A DNA stretch of 64,000 nt from NCBI RefSeq assembly GCF_027568395.1, contig NZ_JANKZL010000008.1:62001-126000 (forward strand), given 5' to 3'. The DNA comes from Aminobacter sp. HY435 (lineage in GTDB: Bacteria; Pseudomonadota; Alphaproteobacteria; Rhizobiales; Rhizobiaceae). Positions within the stretch are counted from its first letter, which is position 1; every line of letters begins with the position of its first letter. The position numbers and the translations under genes were made by a program. Below the pieces are notes generated by a model, which saw only the letters and a list, made by a program, of their open reading frames with translations, ran no database searches and had not been told where the DNA came from. Positions 19,726 to 28,127 of this stretch are shown one piece after another.

Positions 19726-20991
19726 ATGTCAGAAGGCAGTCTTCTTGATCATGCACTCGTGCGCCTCGATGAGGCAGCAAAACATCTGAGCGTCGACGCC
19801 GACGTGATCGAGAAACTGAAATTCGCCCGAGAAACGACCAAAGCCCGCCTGATGATCCGCATGGACGACGGCTCGCGAAAATCGTTCCTGTCGTGGCGCT
19901 GCCGCTATGACGACACGCGCGGACCGACCAAGGGCGGCATCCGCTTCCATCCGGAATCGACGGCCGACGAGGTCGAGATGCTGGCGTTCTGGATGACCTT
20001 CAAGTGCGCTGTCATGAACCTGCCCTATGGCGGCGGCAAGGGCGCCGTCCAGGTCGACCCGCGCAAGCTGTCGAAGGCCGAGCTGGAACGTCTTTCTCGC
20101 GCCTACATCCAGGCCTTCGCCCGCATCATCGGCCCGGACCGCGATATCCCTGCGCCCGACGTCTACACCAATTCGATGATCATGGGCTGGATGGCCGACG
20201 AGTACGGCCAGATCGTTGGCCAGGCTTCGCCCGCCGTCATTACCGGCAAGCCGCTGGCGCTCGGCGGTTCGCTTGGCCGCGGTGACGCGACTGCCCGCGG
20301 CGGCTTCTACCTGGTCCGCCATCTCGCCGACGAGCTTGGCCTCAAGGGCAGCCTGCGCATCGCCGTGCAGGGCTTCGGCAATGCCGGCCAGCATATCGCC
20401 CGCCTGCTCGCCTCGGACGGCCACAAGATCGTCGCGGTGTCGGATTCCGAAGGCGCGGTGCGCGCGGCCGACGGCCTCGACCTCGACCGGCTGTTCGCGG
20501 CCAAGGACAGCGGCCGCTCGGTGACTTCGACCGCAGGCCAAGGCGGCCATGAACTGCTCGCCGGCGATGCGCTCGTCGGCGTCGAATGCGACATCCTGGT
20601 TCCGTCGGCGCTTGAGAACATGATCCGCATCGACAACGCCGAGATGGTCAAGGCGCGTATCGTGCTCGAACTGGCAAACGGCCCGGTGACTTCGGAAGCC
20701 GACGCCATCCTGGAAAAGAAGGGCATCGTCGTCCTGCCTGACATTCTGGCCAACGCCGGCGGCGTGACTGTGTCCTATTTCGAGTGGGTCCAGAACCGCC
20801 AGGGCTTTTATTGGCAGATCGAGGAAATCCATGACCGGTTGCGCGCCATCATGGAGCGTGAAGGCCGCGCCATCTGGGACGTCGCCAAGGCGAAGAATGT
20901 CTCGGTGCGCACCGCAGCCTATGTGCACGCGCTCGGCCGCCTCGCCGAAGCCATCGAGGCGCACGGCACGCAGAACTACTTCGCGAGCTAA
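19726..20991 (+). CDS. gdhA: Glu/Leu/Phe/Val dehydrogenase
   Basis: A 421-residue NAD(P)-dependent amino-acid dehydrogenase. The dimerisation domain carries GPTKGGIRFHP (residues 67-77) and the catalytic Lys105 in PYGGGKGA; the Rossmann domain shows GFGNAGQH near residue 217. These match the glutamate dehydrogenase subgroup, which interconverts glutamate and 2-oxoglutarate plus ammonia. ATG 19726 is preferred over an in-frame TTG at 19690. It appears monocistronic, followed by a hairpin at 21004. Leucine or phenylalanine specificity cannot be excluded from sequence alone. Confidence 0.88.
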   Translation: MSEGSLLDHALVRLDEAAKHLSVDADVIEKLKFARETTKARLMIRMDDGSRKSFLSWRCRYDDTRGPTKGGIRFHPESTADEVEMLAFWMTFKCAVMNLPYGGGKGAVQVDPRKLSKAELERLSRAYIQAFARIIGPDRDIPAPDVYTNSMIMGWMADEYGQIVGQASPAVITGKPLALGGSLGRGDATARGGFYLVRHLADELGLKGSLRIAVQGFGNAGQHIARLLASDGHKIVAVSDSEGAVRAADGLDLDRLFAAKDSGRSVTSTAGQGGHELLAGDALVGVECDILVPSALENMIRIDNAEMVKARIVLELANGPVTSEADAILEKKGIVVLPDILANAGGVTVSYFEWVQNRQGFYWQIEEIHDRLRAIMEREGRAIWDVAKAKNVSVRTAAYVHALGRLAEAIEAHGTQNYFAS

Positions 20992-21003
20992 CCGATTGAG
21001 CCA

Positions 21004-21032
21004 CGCCGCCGGATCGAATTGGTCCGGCGGCG
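21004..21032 (+). terminator. Hairpin after the amino-acid dehydrogenase gene
   Basis: CGCCGCCGGA (21004-21013) pairs exactly with TCCGGCGGCG (21023-21032) around a nine-base loop, 13 bases after the stop codon. No T-run follows, so it is a terminator or transcript-end stabiliser only by position. Confidence 0.5.
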
Positions 21033-21140
21033 CGGATTCCAACTTTCCAGTTGAAGCGCCAATTGGGCGGGCGTAGGTCTCTATCCCCCGACAGTTCCCC
21101 CTCCAAACCTTGCCTTCACGGCAGAACCGGCGAAACGACA

Positions 21141-21782
21141 ATGTCCTTCATTCCAGACTGGTCGACCATCCTTCAGTTTGCGGTCGCCACCTTCATCATC
21201 GCCATCACGCCCGGCCCGGACATGACCCTGTTTGTCGGGCGTGCGCTGTCGGAAGGCCGCAAGGCGGGTTTTGCCTGCATGGCGGGTGCGATGACCGGCA
21301 TCGTCATCCACACATCGCTGGTTGCGCTGGGCCTCTCGGCGCTGATCGTGGCCTCGCCGCAGGCCTTCATGGCGCTCAAGATCGTCGGCGCCGGCTATCT
21401 CGTCTGGCTCGCCTTCCAGGCGATATCAAAGGGCTCGGCGTTTTCGCCCGACACCACCAAGCGTGCGTCGCGCTCGTTCTTCCAGAACTGGGCGACCGGG
21501 CTCGGCATCAACCTGCTCAACCCGAAGATCATCCTGTTCTTCATGACTTTCCTGCCGCAGTTCGTGTCTGTCCACGACACCAACGCGCCGGGCAAGCTGT
21601 TCTTCCTGGGAGCAATGTTCATCGTGCTGTCGCTGCCGGTGACCGCACCGATGGTCATCGCGGCCGACAAGTTCGCAGGTTTGCTGAAGAAGAGCCCGCG
21701 CGTGACGCGCATCGTCGACTATCTGTTCGCCGGCGTGTTCTCCGCCTTCGCGCTGAAGATCCTCACGGCGCAGGCGAAGTAG
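21141..21782 (+). CDS. LysE/RhtB-family amino-acid exporter
   Basis: A 213-residue membrane protein of about six helices. The LysE signature is near the start: ITPGPDMTLFVGRALSEGRKAG (Pro-Gly-Pro after helix 1), followed by NLLNPKIILFFMTFLPQF near residue 130. ATG 21141 places MSFIPDWSTILQFAVATFI at the first helix; the longer frame upstream is not membrane-like. Such proteins export amino acids or related small molecules. Its 3' end overlaps the convergent membrane-protein gene by 20 bases. Confidence 0.88.
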   Translation: MSFIPDWSTILQFAVATFIIAITPGPDMTLFVGRALSEGRKAGFACMAGAMTGIVIHTSLVALGLSALIVASPQAFMALKIVGAGYLVWLAFQAISKGSAFSPDTTKRASRSFFQNWATGLGINLLNPKIILFFMTFLPQFVSVHDTNAPGKLFFLGAMFIVLSLPVTAPMVIAADKFAGLLKKSPRVTRIVDYLFAGVFSAFALKILTAQAK

Positions 21783-22224
21783 GGCGCAATGTCCCGGCGA
21801 ACCGGCCGGTGACGAACCAGTAGGCGATGCCGCCGATCAGGCCGCTGCCGATGATCGAGACCGGCAGCAGCGGATCGCGATAGGCAAAACCCTGGTCGCC
21901 GCCCTGGTAGGCGAAGCCGATGAACACCAGCGCCACGAAGCCGCCGGCCAGCGCGTAGAAGAGCCAGTCGCGCTTGCCGAGCAGTTCGGCGAGCAGCATG
22001 ACGATCACTGCCGGCACGAAGGCAAAATAGGCGACAAAGAGGGCGGTGAAGGGGATGGTGAAGACCATCGATCCGGTCGCCACTTCCGGCGGGATATCGG
22101 CGGCCATCAGGCCGGCCGCGCCAAGGAAGATCACGTTGAGGAATGCGGAGGCGGCAAGCGACGCCGCCAGATAGCCCAGAACCATGTGGGCGAATTTGCC
22201 GAGATAGAGCAGGAAGCGGCTCAC
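21763..22224 (-). CDS. Conserved hypothetical membrane protein
   Basis: A 153-residue protein with four hydrophobic segments (about 10-42, 55-78, 87-103 and 118-137). I do not recognise a characterised family. Its start overlaps the rlmN stop by four bases (22221-22224), so it is translationally coupled to rlmN, which is transcribed first. The C-terminal 20 bases overlap lysE tail to tail. Confidence 0.7.
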   Translation of the reverse strand: MSRFLLYLGKFAHMVLGYLAASLAASAFLNVIFLGAAGLMAADIPPEVATGSMVFTIPFTALFVAYFAFVPAVIVMLLAELLGKRDWLFYALAGGFVALVFIGFAYQGGDQGFAYRDPLLPVSIIGSGLIGGIAYWFVTGRFAGTLRPTSPAP

Positions 22225-23456
22225 GCCTCGCCGTGTCCTGATATCATCATCGCCTCGAGCGCCAGGCGCTCGCTTTTCTTCATCCGCTCGGATTCCGACT
22301 TGAGCTGGCCGCAGGCGGCCAGGATATCGCGGCCGCGCGGGGTGCGGATCGGCGAGGCGTAGCCGGCATTGTTGATGTAGTCGGCGAACTTCTCGATCGT
22401 CTCCCAGTCAGAGCACTGATAGTTGGTGCCGGGCCACGGGTTGAACGGGATCAGGTTGATCTTGGCCGGCACGCCCCTGAGCAGCTTGACCAGCGCCTTG
22501 GCGTCCTCGAGGCTGTCGTTGACGTCCTTGAGCATGACATACTCGAAGGTGATGCGGCGGGCGTTGGACAGGCCGGGATAGGCGCGGCAGGCGTCGATCA
22601 GGTCTTTCAGCGGATACTTCTTGTTGATCGGCACCAGAAGGTCGCGCAGGTCGTCGTTGGTGGCATGCAGAGAGATCGCCAGCATGACGCCGATCTCCTC
22701 GCCGGTGCGGAAGATTTCCGGCACGACACCAGAGGTCGACAGCGTGATGCGTCGCTTGGACAGCGCCAGGCCGTCGCCGTCAGAGGCGATCAGCAGCGCC
22801 TTCTTCACCGCCTCGAAATTGTAGAGCGGCTCGCCCATGCCCATCATCACGATGTTGGAGATTTTCCGCCCCTCGGCCGGCACGATGGCGCCGGCAGGCG
22901 TGTTGCGGTCGGGGAAATCGCCGAGCCGGTCGCGCGCCGTCATCAGCTGGGTGAGGATTTCCTCTGATGTCAGGTTGCGCACCAGCTTTTGCGTGCCGGT
23001 GTGGCAGAACGAGCAGGTCAGCGTGCAGCCGACCTGGGACGAGATGCAGAGCGTGCCGCGGCCTTCCTCGGGGATGTAGACGGTCTCGATCTCGACCGGG
23101 CGGCCAGCACCACGCGGCGGAAAGCGGAACAGCCACTTGCGCGTGCCGTCGGACGAGATCTGCTCCTCGACGATCTCGGGCCGCGCGATGGTGAAATGCT
23201 TGGCCAGTTCGGCGCGCAGGTCCTTGGAGATGTTGAACATGTCGGCGAAGTCGGAGACGCCGCGGACATAGAGCCAGTGCCAGAGCTGCTGGACGCGCAT
23301 CTTGGCCTGGCGCTCGGGGACGACGCCCGAGCTGACGAGCGCTTCGGCAAGCTCGTCGCGGGTGAGGCCGATCAGCTCGCCCTTGGCGGGGTAGGCCGCA
23401 CGGGCGCGCAAGGCGTCGCGCGTGGCATCGGTGGTGAGGTCGAGCGAAAGGGTCAT
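22221..23456 (-). CDS. rlmN: 23S rRNA (adenine-2503-C2)-methyltransferase, radical SAM
   Basis: A 411-residue radical-SAM enzyme that methylates A2503 of 23S rRNA and A37 of some tRNAs. The [4Fe-4S] motif is Cys144-x3-Cys148-x2-Cys151 in [12 protein letters not shown]. The methyl-carrying Cys lies near the C-terminus in DILAACGQL and the neighbouring catalytic region includes [10 protein letters not shown]. An N-terminal region of about 100 residues binds RNA. Housekeeping gene; upstream gap 23457-23617 holds its promoter. Confidence 0.95.
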   Translation of the reverse strand: MTLSLDLTTDATRDALRARAAYPAKGELIGLTRDELAEALVSSGVVPERQAKMRVQQLWHWLYVRGVSDFADMFNISKDLRAELAKHFTIARPEIVEEQISSDGTRKWLFRFPPRGAGRPVEIETVYIPEEGRGTLCISSQVGCTLTCSFCHTGTQKLVRNLTSEEILTQLMTARDRLGDFPDRNTPAGAIVPAEGRKISNIVMMGMGEPLYNFEAVKKALLIASDGDGLALSKRRITLSTSGVVPEIFRTGEEIGVMLAISLHATNDDLRDLLVPINKKYPLKDLIDACRAYPGLSNARRITFEYVMLKDVNDSLEDAKALVKLLRGVPAKINLIPFNPWPGTNYQCSDWETIEKFADYINNAGYASPIRTPRGRDILAACGQLKSESERMKKSERLALEAMMISGHGEA

Positions 23457-23617
23457 CAGGGCTCAGCTAGGTTCATATCGCGGCAAATGTTGGGTCCGCG
23501 TCAAATGTAGGATTTTGCGCGACATATCACAGGTCTGTCGCCACGTCACGTTTGGGCGGCCATGCATTTGTGCCGCAGCTTCGCAAACTGTTAGGCAATG
23601 GTTGCGATGCTTGGCCC

Positions 23618-23950
23618 ATGAGCAACATCCTTCAAATCGTCCTGGTGGTGCTCGCCGTCAACGGCACGGCGTTCCTCGCCTTCTGGCGCGACAAGCGCCT
23701 GGCTCGCACTGGCGCGCGGCGCATCCCGGAAAAGACCCTGCTCTGGCTGGCGCTTGTCGGTGGTAGCGTCGGCGCTGTCATCGCCCAGCAGATGTTCCGG
23801 CACAAGACGCGCAAGGAGCCGTTCCGCAGCAGGCTTTATGCCATCGTGGCGCTGCATGCGGTCGCCGTCGCCATGCTGGCGATCTGGCTGATCGCCCCGC
23901 ACTGGGCGTCGGGGCTGCTTCACGTGGTACGCGGACCGGCGGTTTCGTAA
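23618..23950 (+). CDS. DUF1294 membrane protein
   Basis: A 110-residue protein with an N-terminal helix (about residues 5-20), the DUF1294 core FWRDKRLARTGARRIPEKTLLWLALVGGSVGA, and a C-terminal helix. The RHKTRK segment after helix 2 is diagnostic of the family. ATG 23618 is chosen because it begins directly at the first helix. Function unknown; in other bacteria the domain is sometimes fused to a cold-shock domain, which is absent here. Ends before a bidirectional terminator. Confidence 0.8.
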   Translation: MSNILQIVLVVLAVNGTAFLAFWRDKRLARTGARRIPEKTLLWLALVGGSVGAVIAQQMFRHKTRKEPFRSRLYAIVALHAVAVAMLAIWLIAPHWASGLLHVVRGPAVS

Positions 23951-23979
23951 GGGCCGGCCGCGCCGCGGTTCCGGATACG

Positions 23980-24010
23980 AAAAGGCCGGACGACAGGCGC
24001 CCGGCCTTTT
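23980..24010. terminator. Bidirectional intrinsic terminator
   Basis: AAAAGGCCGG (23980-23989) and CCGGCCTTTT (24001-24010) form a ten-pair stem, A-rich on one side and T-rich on the other, between the convergent DUF1294 and IalB-type genes. It serves both strands. Confidence 0.85.
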
Positions 24011-24030
24011 CCATCAATTTCGCAAGCTGG

Positions 24031-24534
24031 CTACTTGCAGTTGGTGATCGACGTCAGTGCCGCCGAGATGCCCTTCAGCGAGAAGACGTAGCTGGTCGGG
24101 TTGCCGCGGCCGGACTTGGCGGAGACCTTCATGTCCGAGCCGCCCTTCATGGCGGCGATCAGCGCGGGCTCCTCGGCAGCGTTTTCGACCCAGGCCGACT
24201 TGCCCTTGGTGAACATCGAAAACGTCTTGTCGCCGATGGTGACCGCGACCTTGGAATTGTCCTGGAAGTTGTAGCCGGCGATGAACTGCGGCTCGAAGGA
24301 TACCTTCTGGCCGGGGCGCTGGCTGACGAAGAAGAACATGTCGCCGTGATCGAGCGTCGGCGGCTGCTTGTCCGTGGGCACCGTCAGCACGTAGCAGACC
24401 TTGCCGTTCTGGGTCTGGTAGCTGTAGGTGCCCCAGGAGTTGTGCTGGCCGATCTTGGTTGCCGACTGGGCGAGTGCGGGCATCGCCGACACTGCAAGCA
24501 CCAGACCTGAAAGAGTAGCTATCAATCCGCGCAT
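24031..24534 (-). CDS. Invasion-associated locus B (IalB) family exported protein
   Basis: A 167-residue protein with a signal peptide (residues 1-22, ending ALA-Q) and the IalB domain core: NSWGTYSYQTQNGKVCYVL, the Cys near residue 47, a second Cys at the C-terminus, and FFFVSQRP. IalB was named from Bartonella erythrocyte invasion, but homologues are widespread in free-living Rhizobiales and are not virulence genes there. Probably periplasmic or outer-membrane associated, with one disulfide. Monocistronic. Confidence 0.82.
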   Translation of the reverse strand: MRGLIATLSGLVLAVSAMPALAQSATKIGQHNSWGTYSYQTQNGKVCYVLTVPTDKQPPTLDHGDMFFFVSQRPGQKVSFEPQFIAGYNFQDNSKVAVTIGDKTFSMFTKGKSAWVENAAEEPALIAAMKGGSDMKVSAKSGRGNPTSYVFSLKGISAALTSITNCK

Positions 24535-24776
24535 CGCTTTTCCTGTACTTCAAATGGAGCGGGGCGGGCCGGCCAGCGGTCGCCCGTTCGCTTCATTTTG
24601 ATTTAATCTGGGTTACCAAAAGGTGAATCGCCTCGCAGAAAGGACGCTCGCCGCATGGAACCCCGCCAAACCGCCCGTTGTGAGCGGGCCACTTGTCCCT
24701 GTCGCGGTTGAAAACCACGAAAGCGGCAAGAGTTTGACTTTTGATTTCAGTCTGAAACAGGAGCGCGCGGCCGCCC

Positions 24777-25142
24777 TTACCAATCGCGCAGGCTTTCCTT
24801 CGCGGCAAGCCGGTGCGCCGGGGTCATATGGGCGCGCACGGCGGCCAACGCGGCGGTCAGCACCGCTACGTCGTCGGTGAAGCCGAGCCCCAGGACGATG
24901 TCGGGAATGGTGTCGACCGGCAGGATGAAATAGGCCAGCGCCGCCATAAGGATGCCCTTGGCGCGCAGCGGCGTGTTCTTGTCCATGGCGCAATAGTAGC
25001 CGGCCACCACCTCTTCCATGAACGGAACGTGGCGGGCCGTTGCCCTGGCCTTGCGCCAGAACTTCTCACGCACCTCGCCTTCGTCGGCGGAGGCTTCGCC
25101 CGCGCCGCTGCGGAAATGGTCAAAACCTGGAATTTTCACCAT
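24777..25142 (-). CDS. DUF1232 (YkvA-like) protein
   Basis: A 121-residue protein with the DUF1232 signature AALAYFILPVDTIPDIVLGLGFTDDVAVL (residues about 68-96; quoted in part: YFILPVDTIPD). The motif forms one or two membrane-inserting helices. Function unknown. The 242-base gap on its downstream side (24535-24776) shows no further gene. ATG 25142 gives a compact start. Confidence 0.82.
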   Translation of the reverse strand: MVKIPGFDHFRSGAGEASADEGEVREKFWRKARATARHVPFMEEVVAGYYCAMDKNTPLRAKGILMAALAYFILPVDTIPDIVLGLGFTDDVAVLTAALAAVRAHMTPAHRLAAKESLRDW

Positions 25143-25203
25143 CTGGACACTCTCCTTCGCGCAATGATGTGGGAAGGTTCTGCCCCCTCTGCAAGGTGGA
25201 TTT

Positions 25204-25500
25204 TCAAGAACCGAAATAGGCGTTCATGCGCTTGGCCAGCTTCATGTCGAGTTCGGTCAGGCCGCCGGCGTCGTGCGTGTTCAGCTTGACGTCGACGGTC
25301 TTGTAGACGTTCGACCAGTCGGGGTGGTGGTCGAGCTTTTCCGCCGCCATCGCAACCCTGGTCATGAAGGCGAAGGCCTCGCTGAAATTCCTGAAGACGA
25401 AGCTGCGCGCAATCGACAGCCCGTCCGATGCCAGCGCCCAGCCCTCGAGCGAGGCCAGCGCCTCCTTCACTTCAGCCGCGCCAAGTTTCTCTCTGGCCAT
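25204..25500 (-). CDS. phhB: Pterin-4a-carbinolamine dehydratase
   Basis: A 98-residue protein of the PCD/DCoH family. The active-site histidines are in [22 protein letters not shown] (cited in part: DHHPDW and LNTHD). It regenerates pterin cofactor for phenylalanine hydroxylase, though many bacteria carry it without that enzyme for molybdopterin or other pterin chemistry. No hydroxylase gene is in this window. It lies 61 bases upstream of the DUF1232 gene in transcription order. Confidence 0.93.
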   Translation of the reverse strand: MAREKLGAAEVKEALASLEGWALASDGLSIARSFVFRNFSEAFAFMTRVAMAAEKLDHHPDWSNVYKTVDVKLNTHDAGGLTELDMKLAKRMNAYFGS

Positions 25501-25552
25501 TTCGCACTCCCGTGGTAATCGAGGATCGTCCCATCAGCATAGCGCGGGTCCG

Positions 25553-26071
25553 ATGAACGAGAAGCCGGTAAAATCGATCCTGTTCGTTTGCCTGGGCAAC
25601 ATCTGCCGTTCGCCGCTGGCCGAAGGGGTGTTTCGCGCGGTCCTGGCCGAGCGTGGCGTCGAGGCCGAATTCGTCGTCGATTCGGCCGGCACCGGCGGCT
25701 GGCATGCCGGCTCGGCGCCCGATCCGCGCTCGATCGCGATTGCCGCGCAATATGGCGTCGACATAACCGCGCAGCAGGCCCGCAAGGTGGTTCCCGCCGA
25801 TTTCGAGCGGTTCGACCTGATCCTCGGCATGGATCGCTCAAACGTCGACGATCTCAAGGCCAGCGCGCCGGCCAAGGCCGCCGGACGCGTCGAACTTTTC
25901 CTCGGCCACGCCACGGGACGGACCAGGGATGTTCCCGATCCCTACTATGGCGGGGACGATGGTTTCGCGGCTGTCTACCGCATGATCCGCGAAGCTTCGG
26001 AAGCGCTCGCCGACCGGCTCGCCAGCCGCGAATCCGCGCTGCGCAGCGGCCAGGCTTCCTCGACGACATAG
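25553..26071 (+). CDS. Low-molecular-weight protein-tyrosine phosphatase
   Basis: A 172-residue phosphatase. The P-loop C(x)5R is Cys13-Arg19 in FVCLGNICRSP, and the general-acid Asp129 is in VPDPYYGG. ATG 25553 places the P-loop at the expected distance from the N-terminus. The protein has a tail of about 15 Ser/Arg-rich residues after the normal end of the domain; this tail is antisense to the thpR 3' end, with a 97-base convergent overlap. Confidence 0.93.
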   Translation: MNEKPVKSILFVCLGNICRSPLAEGVFRAVLAERGVEAEFVVDSAGTGGWHAGSAPDPRSIAIAAQYGVDITAQQARKVVPADFERFDLILGMDRSNVDDLKASAPAKAAGRVELFLGHATGRTRDVPDPYYGGDDGFAAVYRMIREASEALADRLASRESALRSGQASSTT

Positions 26072-26571
26072 GGGCCGCCGCCGACCGAGTCGCGTGACGA
26101 CATCAGCACGAAGCGGCCGACCTTGAAGGGCAGTGCCGCGAAATTGCCGCGCGCCGAAAGGTAATGCGCGACATCGAGCGGGCTGGTGTTGCGCAGCCGC
26201 GCCAATGTGACGTGCGGGGTGAACTTGCGCGGATCCTTGGGGACGCCGAGACGCTGGCAGATGCGCTCGATCTCGGCCTGCAGGGTGTTGAGTTCGGGCG
26301 AGGGGATCATCCCGGCCCACACCGAATGCGGCTTCTTCTGGCCAAAGGCGCCGACGCCCGACAACTCCAGCTGGAAACCGGGCCTGTCGACACGGTCGAG
26401 GGCTTCGACGATCTCGTCGGCGAGATGGCCTTCGACATCCCCGATGAAGCGCAAGGTGAGGTGATAGTTCTCGACGTCTATCCAGCGCGCCCCGGGCAGG
26501 CCTCCCCGCAACAGGGACAGGGAAAGTGCCGCATCGCGCGGGATTTCGAGGGCGGTGAAAAGTCGCGGCAT
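25975..26571 (-). CDS. thpR: RNA 2',3'-cyclic phosphodiesterase (2H family)
   Basis: A 198-residue 2H phosphoesterase. Both HxT motifs are present: His37-x-Thr39 in YHLTLRF and His120-x-Thr122 in PHVTLAR. It opens 2',3'-cyclic phosphates at RNA ends. ATG 26571 is preceded by GGAGAAGGGAG; a 23-residue longer frame lacks such a site. The final 20 or so residues (after EEAWPLR) exceed the normal domain and are encoded antisense to the phosphatase gene. Confidence 0.9.
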   Translation of the reverse strand: MPRLFTALEIPRDAALSLSLLRGGLPGARWIDVENYHLTLRFIGDVEGHLADEIVEALDRVDRPGFQLELSGVGAFGQKKPHSVWAGMIPSPELNTLQAEIERICQRLGVPKDPRKFTPHVTLARLRNTSPLDVAHYLSARGNFAALPFKVGRFVLMSSRDSVGGGPYVVEEAWPLRSADSRLASRSASASEASRIMR

Positions 26572-26711
26572 GGCCAGGCTCCCTTCTCCTCGAATCGAAA
26601 TTCGCAAGCTCAGCGAATCATCGTTCGCAACAACGGGCAAGCTGTTTGTTCAGCGCTTGCTGTTGATGCAACGATTACGCAAGGGAAGTGTTGCAACCCG
26701 GCATGGATGCA

Positions 26712-27344
26712 TCACTTGCCGGCAATGGCCTTTTCGACCGTCGGCAAAGCACGTTCCACCATGCGCTCGATGCCTGCTGCGTTGGGGTGCATGCCATCCT
26801 CGAGCAGCAGTCTGGGATCGCCGGCGACGCCGTCGAGGAAGAAGGGATAGAGGGCCGTGCCGTATTTTTCGGCCAGCTTCGGATAGATGGTGCCGAACTG
26901 TTCGCCATAGGCGTGGCCGAGATTGGGCGCGGCGACCATGCCCGCCAGCAGCACCGGAATGTTGCGCTGCTTGAGCCGGGCCAGCATCTTGTCGAGGTTC
27001 TGCTCGACGAGGGCCGGATCGATGCCGCGCAGCATGTCGTTGGCGCCGAGCTCGAGGATAACCAGCTGCGTGCCATCGGGGATCGACCAGTCGAGACGGG
27101 ACAACCCGCCACTCGTCGTATCGCCTGAAACGCCGGCATTGGCGATCACCACATCGTGACCGCGGGCGCGTAGCGCGGCCTGCAATTTTTCGGGAAAACC
27201 CTCGCCGGGGCCAAGGCCATAGCCGGCCATCAGGCTGTCGCCGAAACCGACGATGCGGAACGGTTCGGCGTTCGCCGTCAGCGGCGCTGCGGCGTTCGCT
27301 GCGAAGATGAACAGAGCGGCGGCAAGAAGTTGTTTGAAAGCCAT
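26712..27344 (-). CDS. Arylesterase / TesA-like SGNH hydrolase
   Basis: A 210-residue exported esterase. A signal peptide of about 26 residues (to ANA-E) precedes the SGNH blocks: Ser37 in FGDSLMAGYG, Gly73 block in NAGVSGDT, Asn102 in LGANDMLRG, and Asp183-His186 in DGMHPN. It hydrolyses acyl-thioesters or aryl esters in the periplasm. It is divergent from the ybbA-ybbP pair, the same neighbourhood as tesA in Escherichia coli, which supports a TesA orthology. Confidence 0.9.
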   Translation of the reverse strand: MAFKQLLAAALFIFAANAAAPLTANAEPFRIVGFGDSLMAGYGLGPGEGFPEKLQAALRARGHDVVIANAGVSGDTTSGGLSRLDWSIPDGTQLVILELGANDMLRGIDPALVEQNLDKMLARLKQRNIPVLLAGMVAAPNLGHAYGEQFGTIYPKLAEKYGTALYPFFLDGVAGDPRLLLEDGMHPNAAGIERMVERALPTVEKAIAGK

Positions 27345-27409
27345 AAAGTCGGACCCGATATGACGAAGACAGTCCCCGCCCTGACGTTTCCATATAGGAT
27401 AGATTTGCC

Positions 27410-28117
27410 GTGACAGAAGCCGTCATTGAACTGCGGGATGTATCGCTGACATTGGGCCAGGGGGCGTCGTCCGTCCATGTTCTGAAGGGTGTCAGTCTCG
27501 ATGTGGCTGCGGGCGAGGCCGCGGGGATCGTCGGTCCGTCCGGTTCAGGCAAGTCGACGCTGCTTATGGTGCTGGCCGGGCTCGAGCGTGTCGATTCCGG
27601 CACCGTCAAGATTGCCGGCGAGCTGATGAACGGTCGCAGCGAGGACCAGATCGCGGCCTTCCGCGGCCGCAACATCGGCATCGTGTTCCAGTCGTTCCAT
27701 CTCATTCCCAACATGACCGCGCTGGAAAATGTCGCCGTGCCGCTGGAACTTGCGGGCAAGCGCGATGCATTCGCCATTGCCGAGCGCGAACTCGCCGCCG
27801 TCGGGCTGGCCGACCGCGTCACGCATTATCCGGGCGAGCTTTCGGGCGGCGAGCAGCAGCGTGTTGCGATCGCGCGTGCGCTGGCGCCGGAGCCGCGCAT
27901 TCTCATCGCCGACGAGCCGACCGGCAATCTCGACCAGGCCACCGGCCGTCAGATCGCCGACCTGTTGTTCGCCAAGGCGGCTGAGCGCCAAATGACGCTG
28001 GTGCTGGTGACGCACGATCCGGCGCTTGCCGCGCGCTGCGATCGCCAGGTGGCGATGCGCTCGGGACGGATCGAGACGGCGACGCTTGCGCCGCTGGCCG
28101 AAAAGGTCAGGGCGTGA
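27410..28117 (+). CDS. ybbA: ABC transporter ATP-binding protein (YbbA/LolD-like)
   Basis: A 235-residue ATPase of the MacB/LolD class, starting at GTG 27410. Walker [10 protein letters not shown] is at residues 42-50, the signature [15 protein letters not shown] follows, and Walker [13 protein letters not shown] includes the GNLD typical of the class. It is ten bases from the permease gene and forms one operon with it. Divergence from a tesA-like gene matches E. coli tesA/ybbA-ybbP. Substrate is unknown; the class usually extrudes lipids or peptides or transmits force across the membrane. Confidence 0.88.
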   Translation: MTEAVIELRDVSLTLGQGASSVHVLKGVSLDVAAGEAAGIVGPSGSGKSTLLMVLAGLERVDSGTVKIAGELMNGRSEDQIAAFRGRNIGIVFQSFHLIPNMTALENVAVPLELAGKRDAFAIAERELAAVGLADRVTHYPGELSGGEQQRVAIARALAPEPRILIADEPTGNLDQATGRQIADLLFAKAAERQMTLVLVTHDPALAARCDRQVAMRSGRIETATLAPLAEKVRA

Positions 28118-28127
28118 GGGCGCCCGC

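Noticed and set aside
24535-24776. Small ORFs between the IalB-type and DUF1232 genes
   Set aside because: All overlap one another on both strands, with no ribosome site or recognisable sequence.
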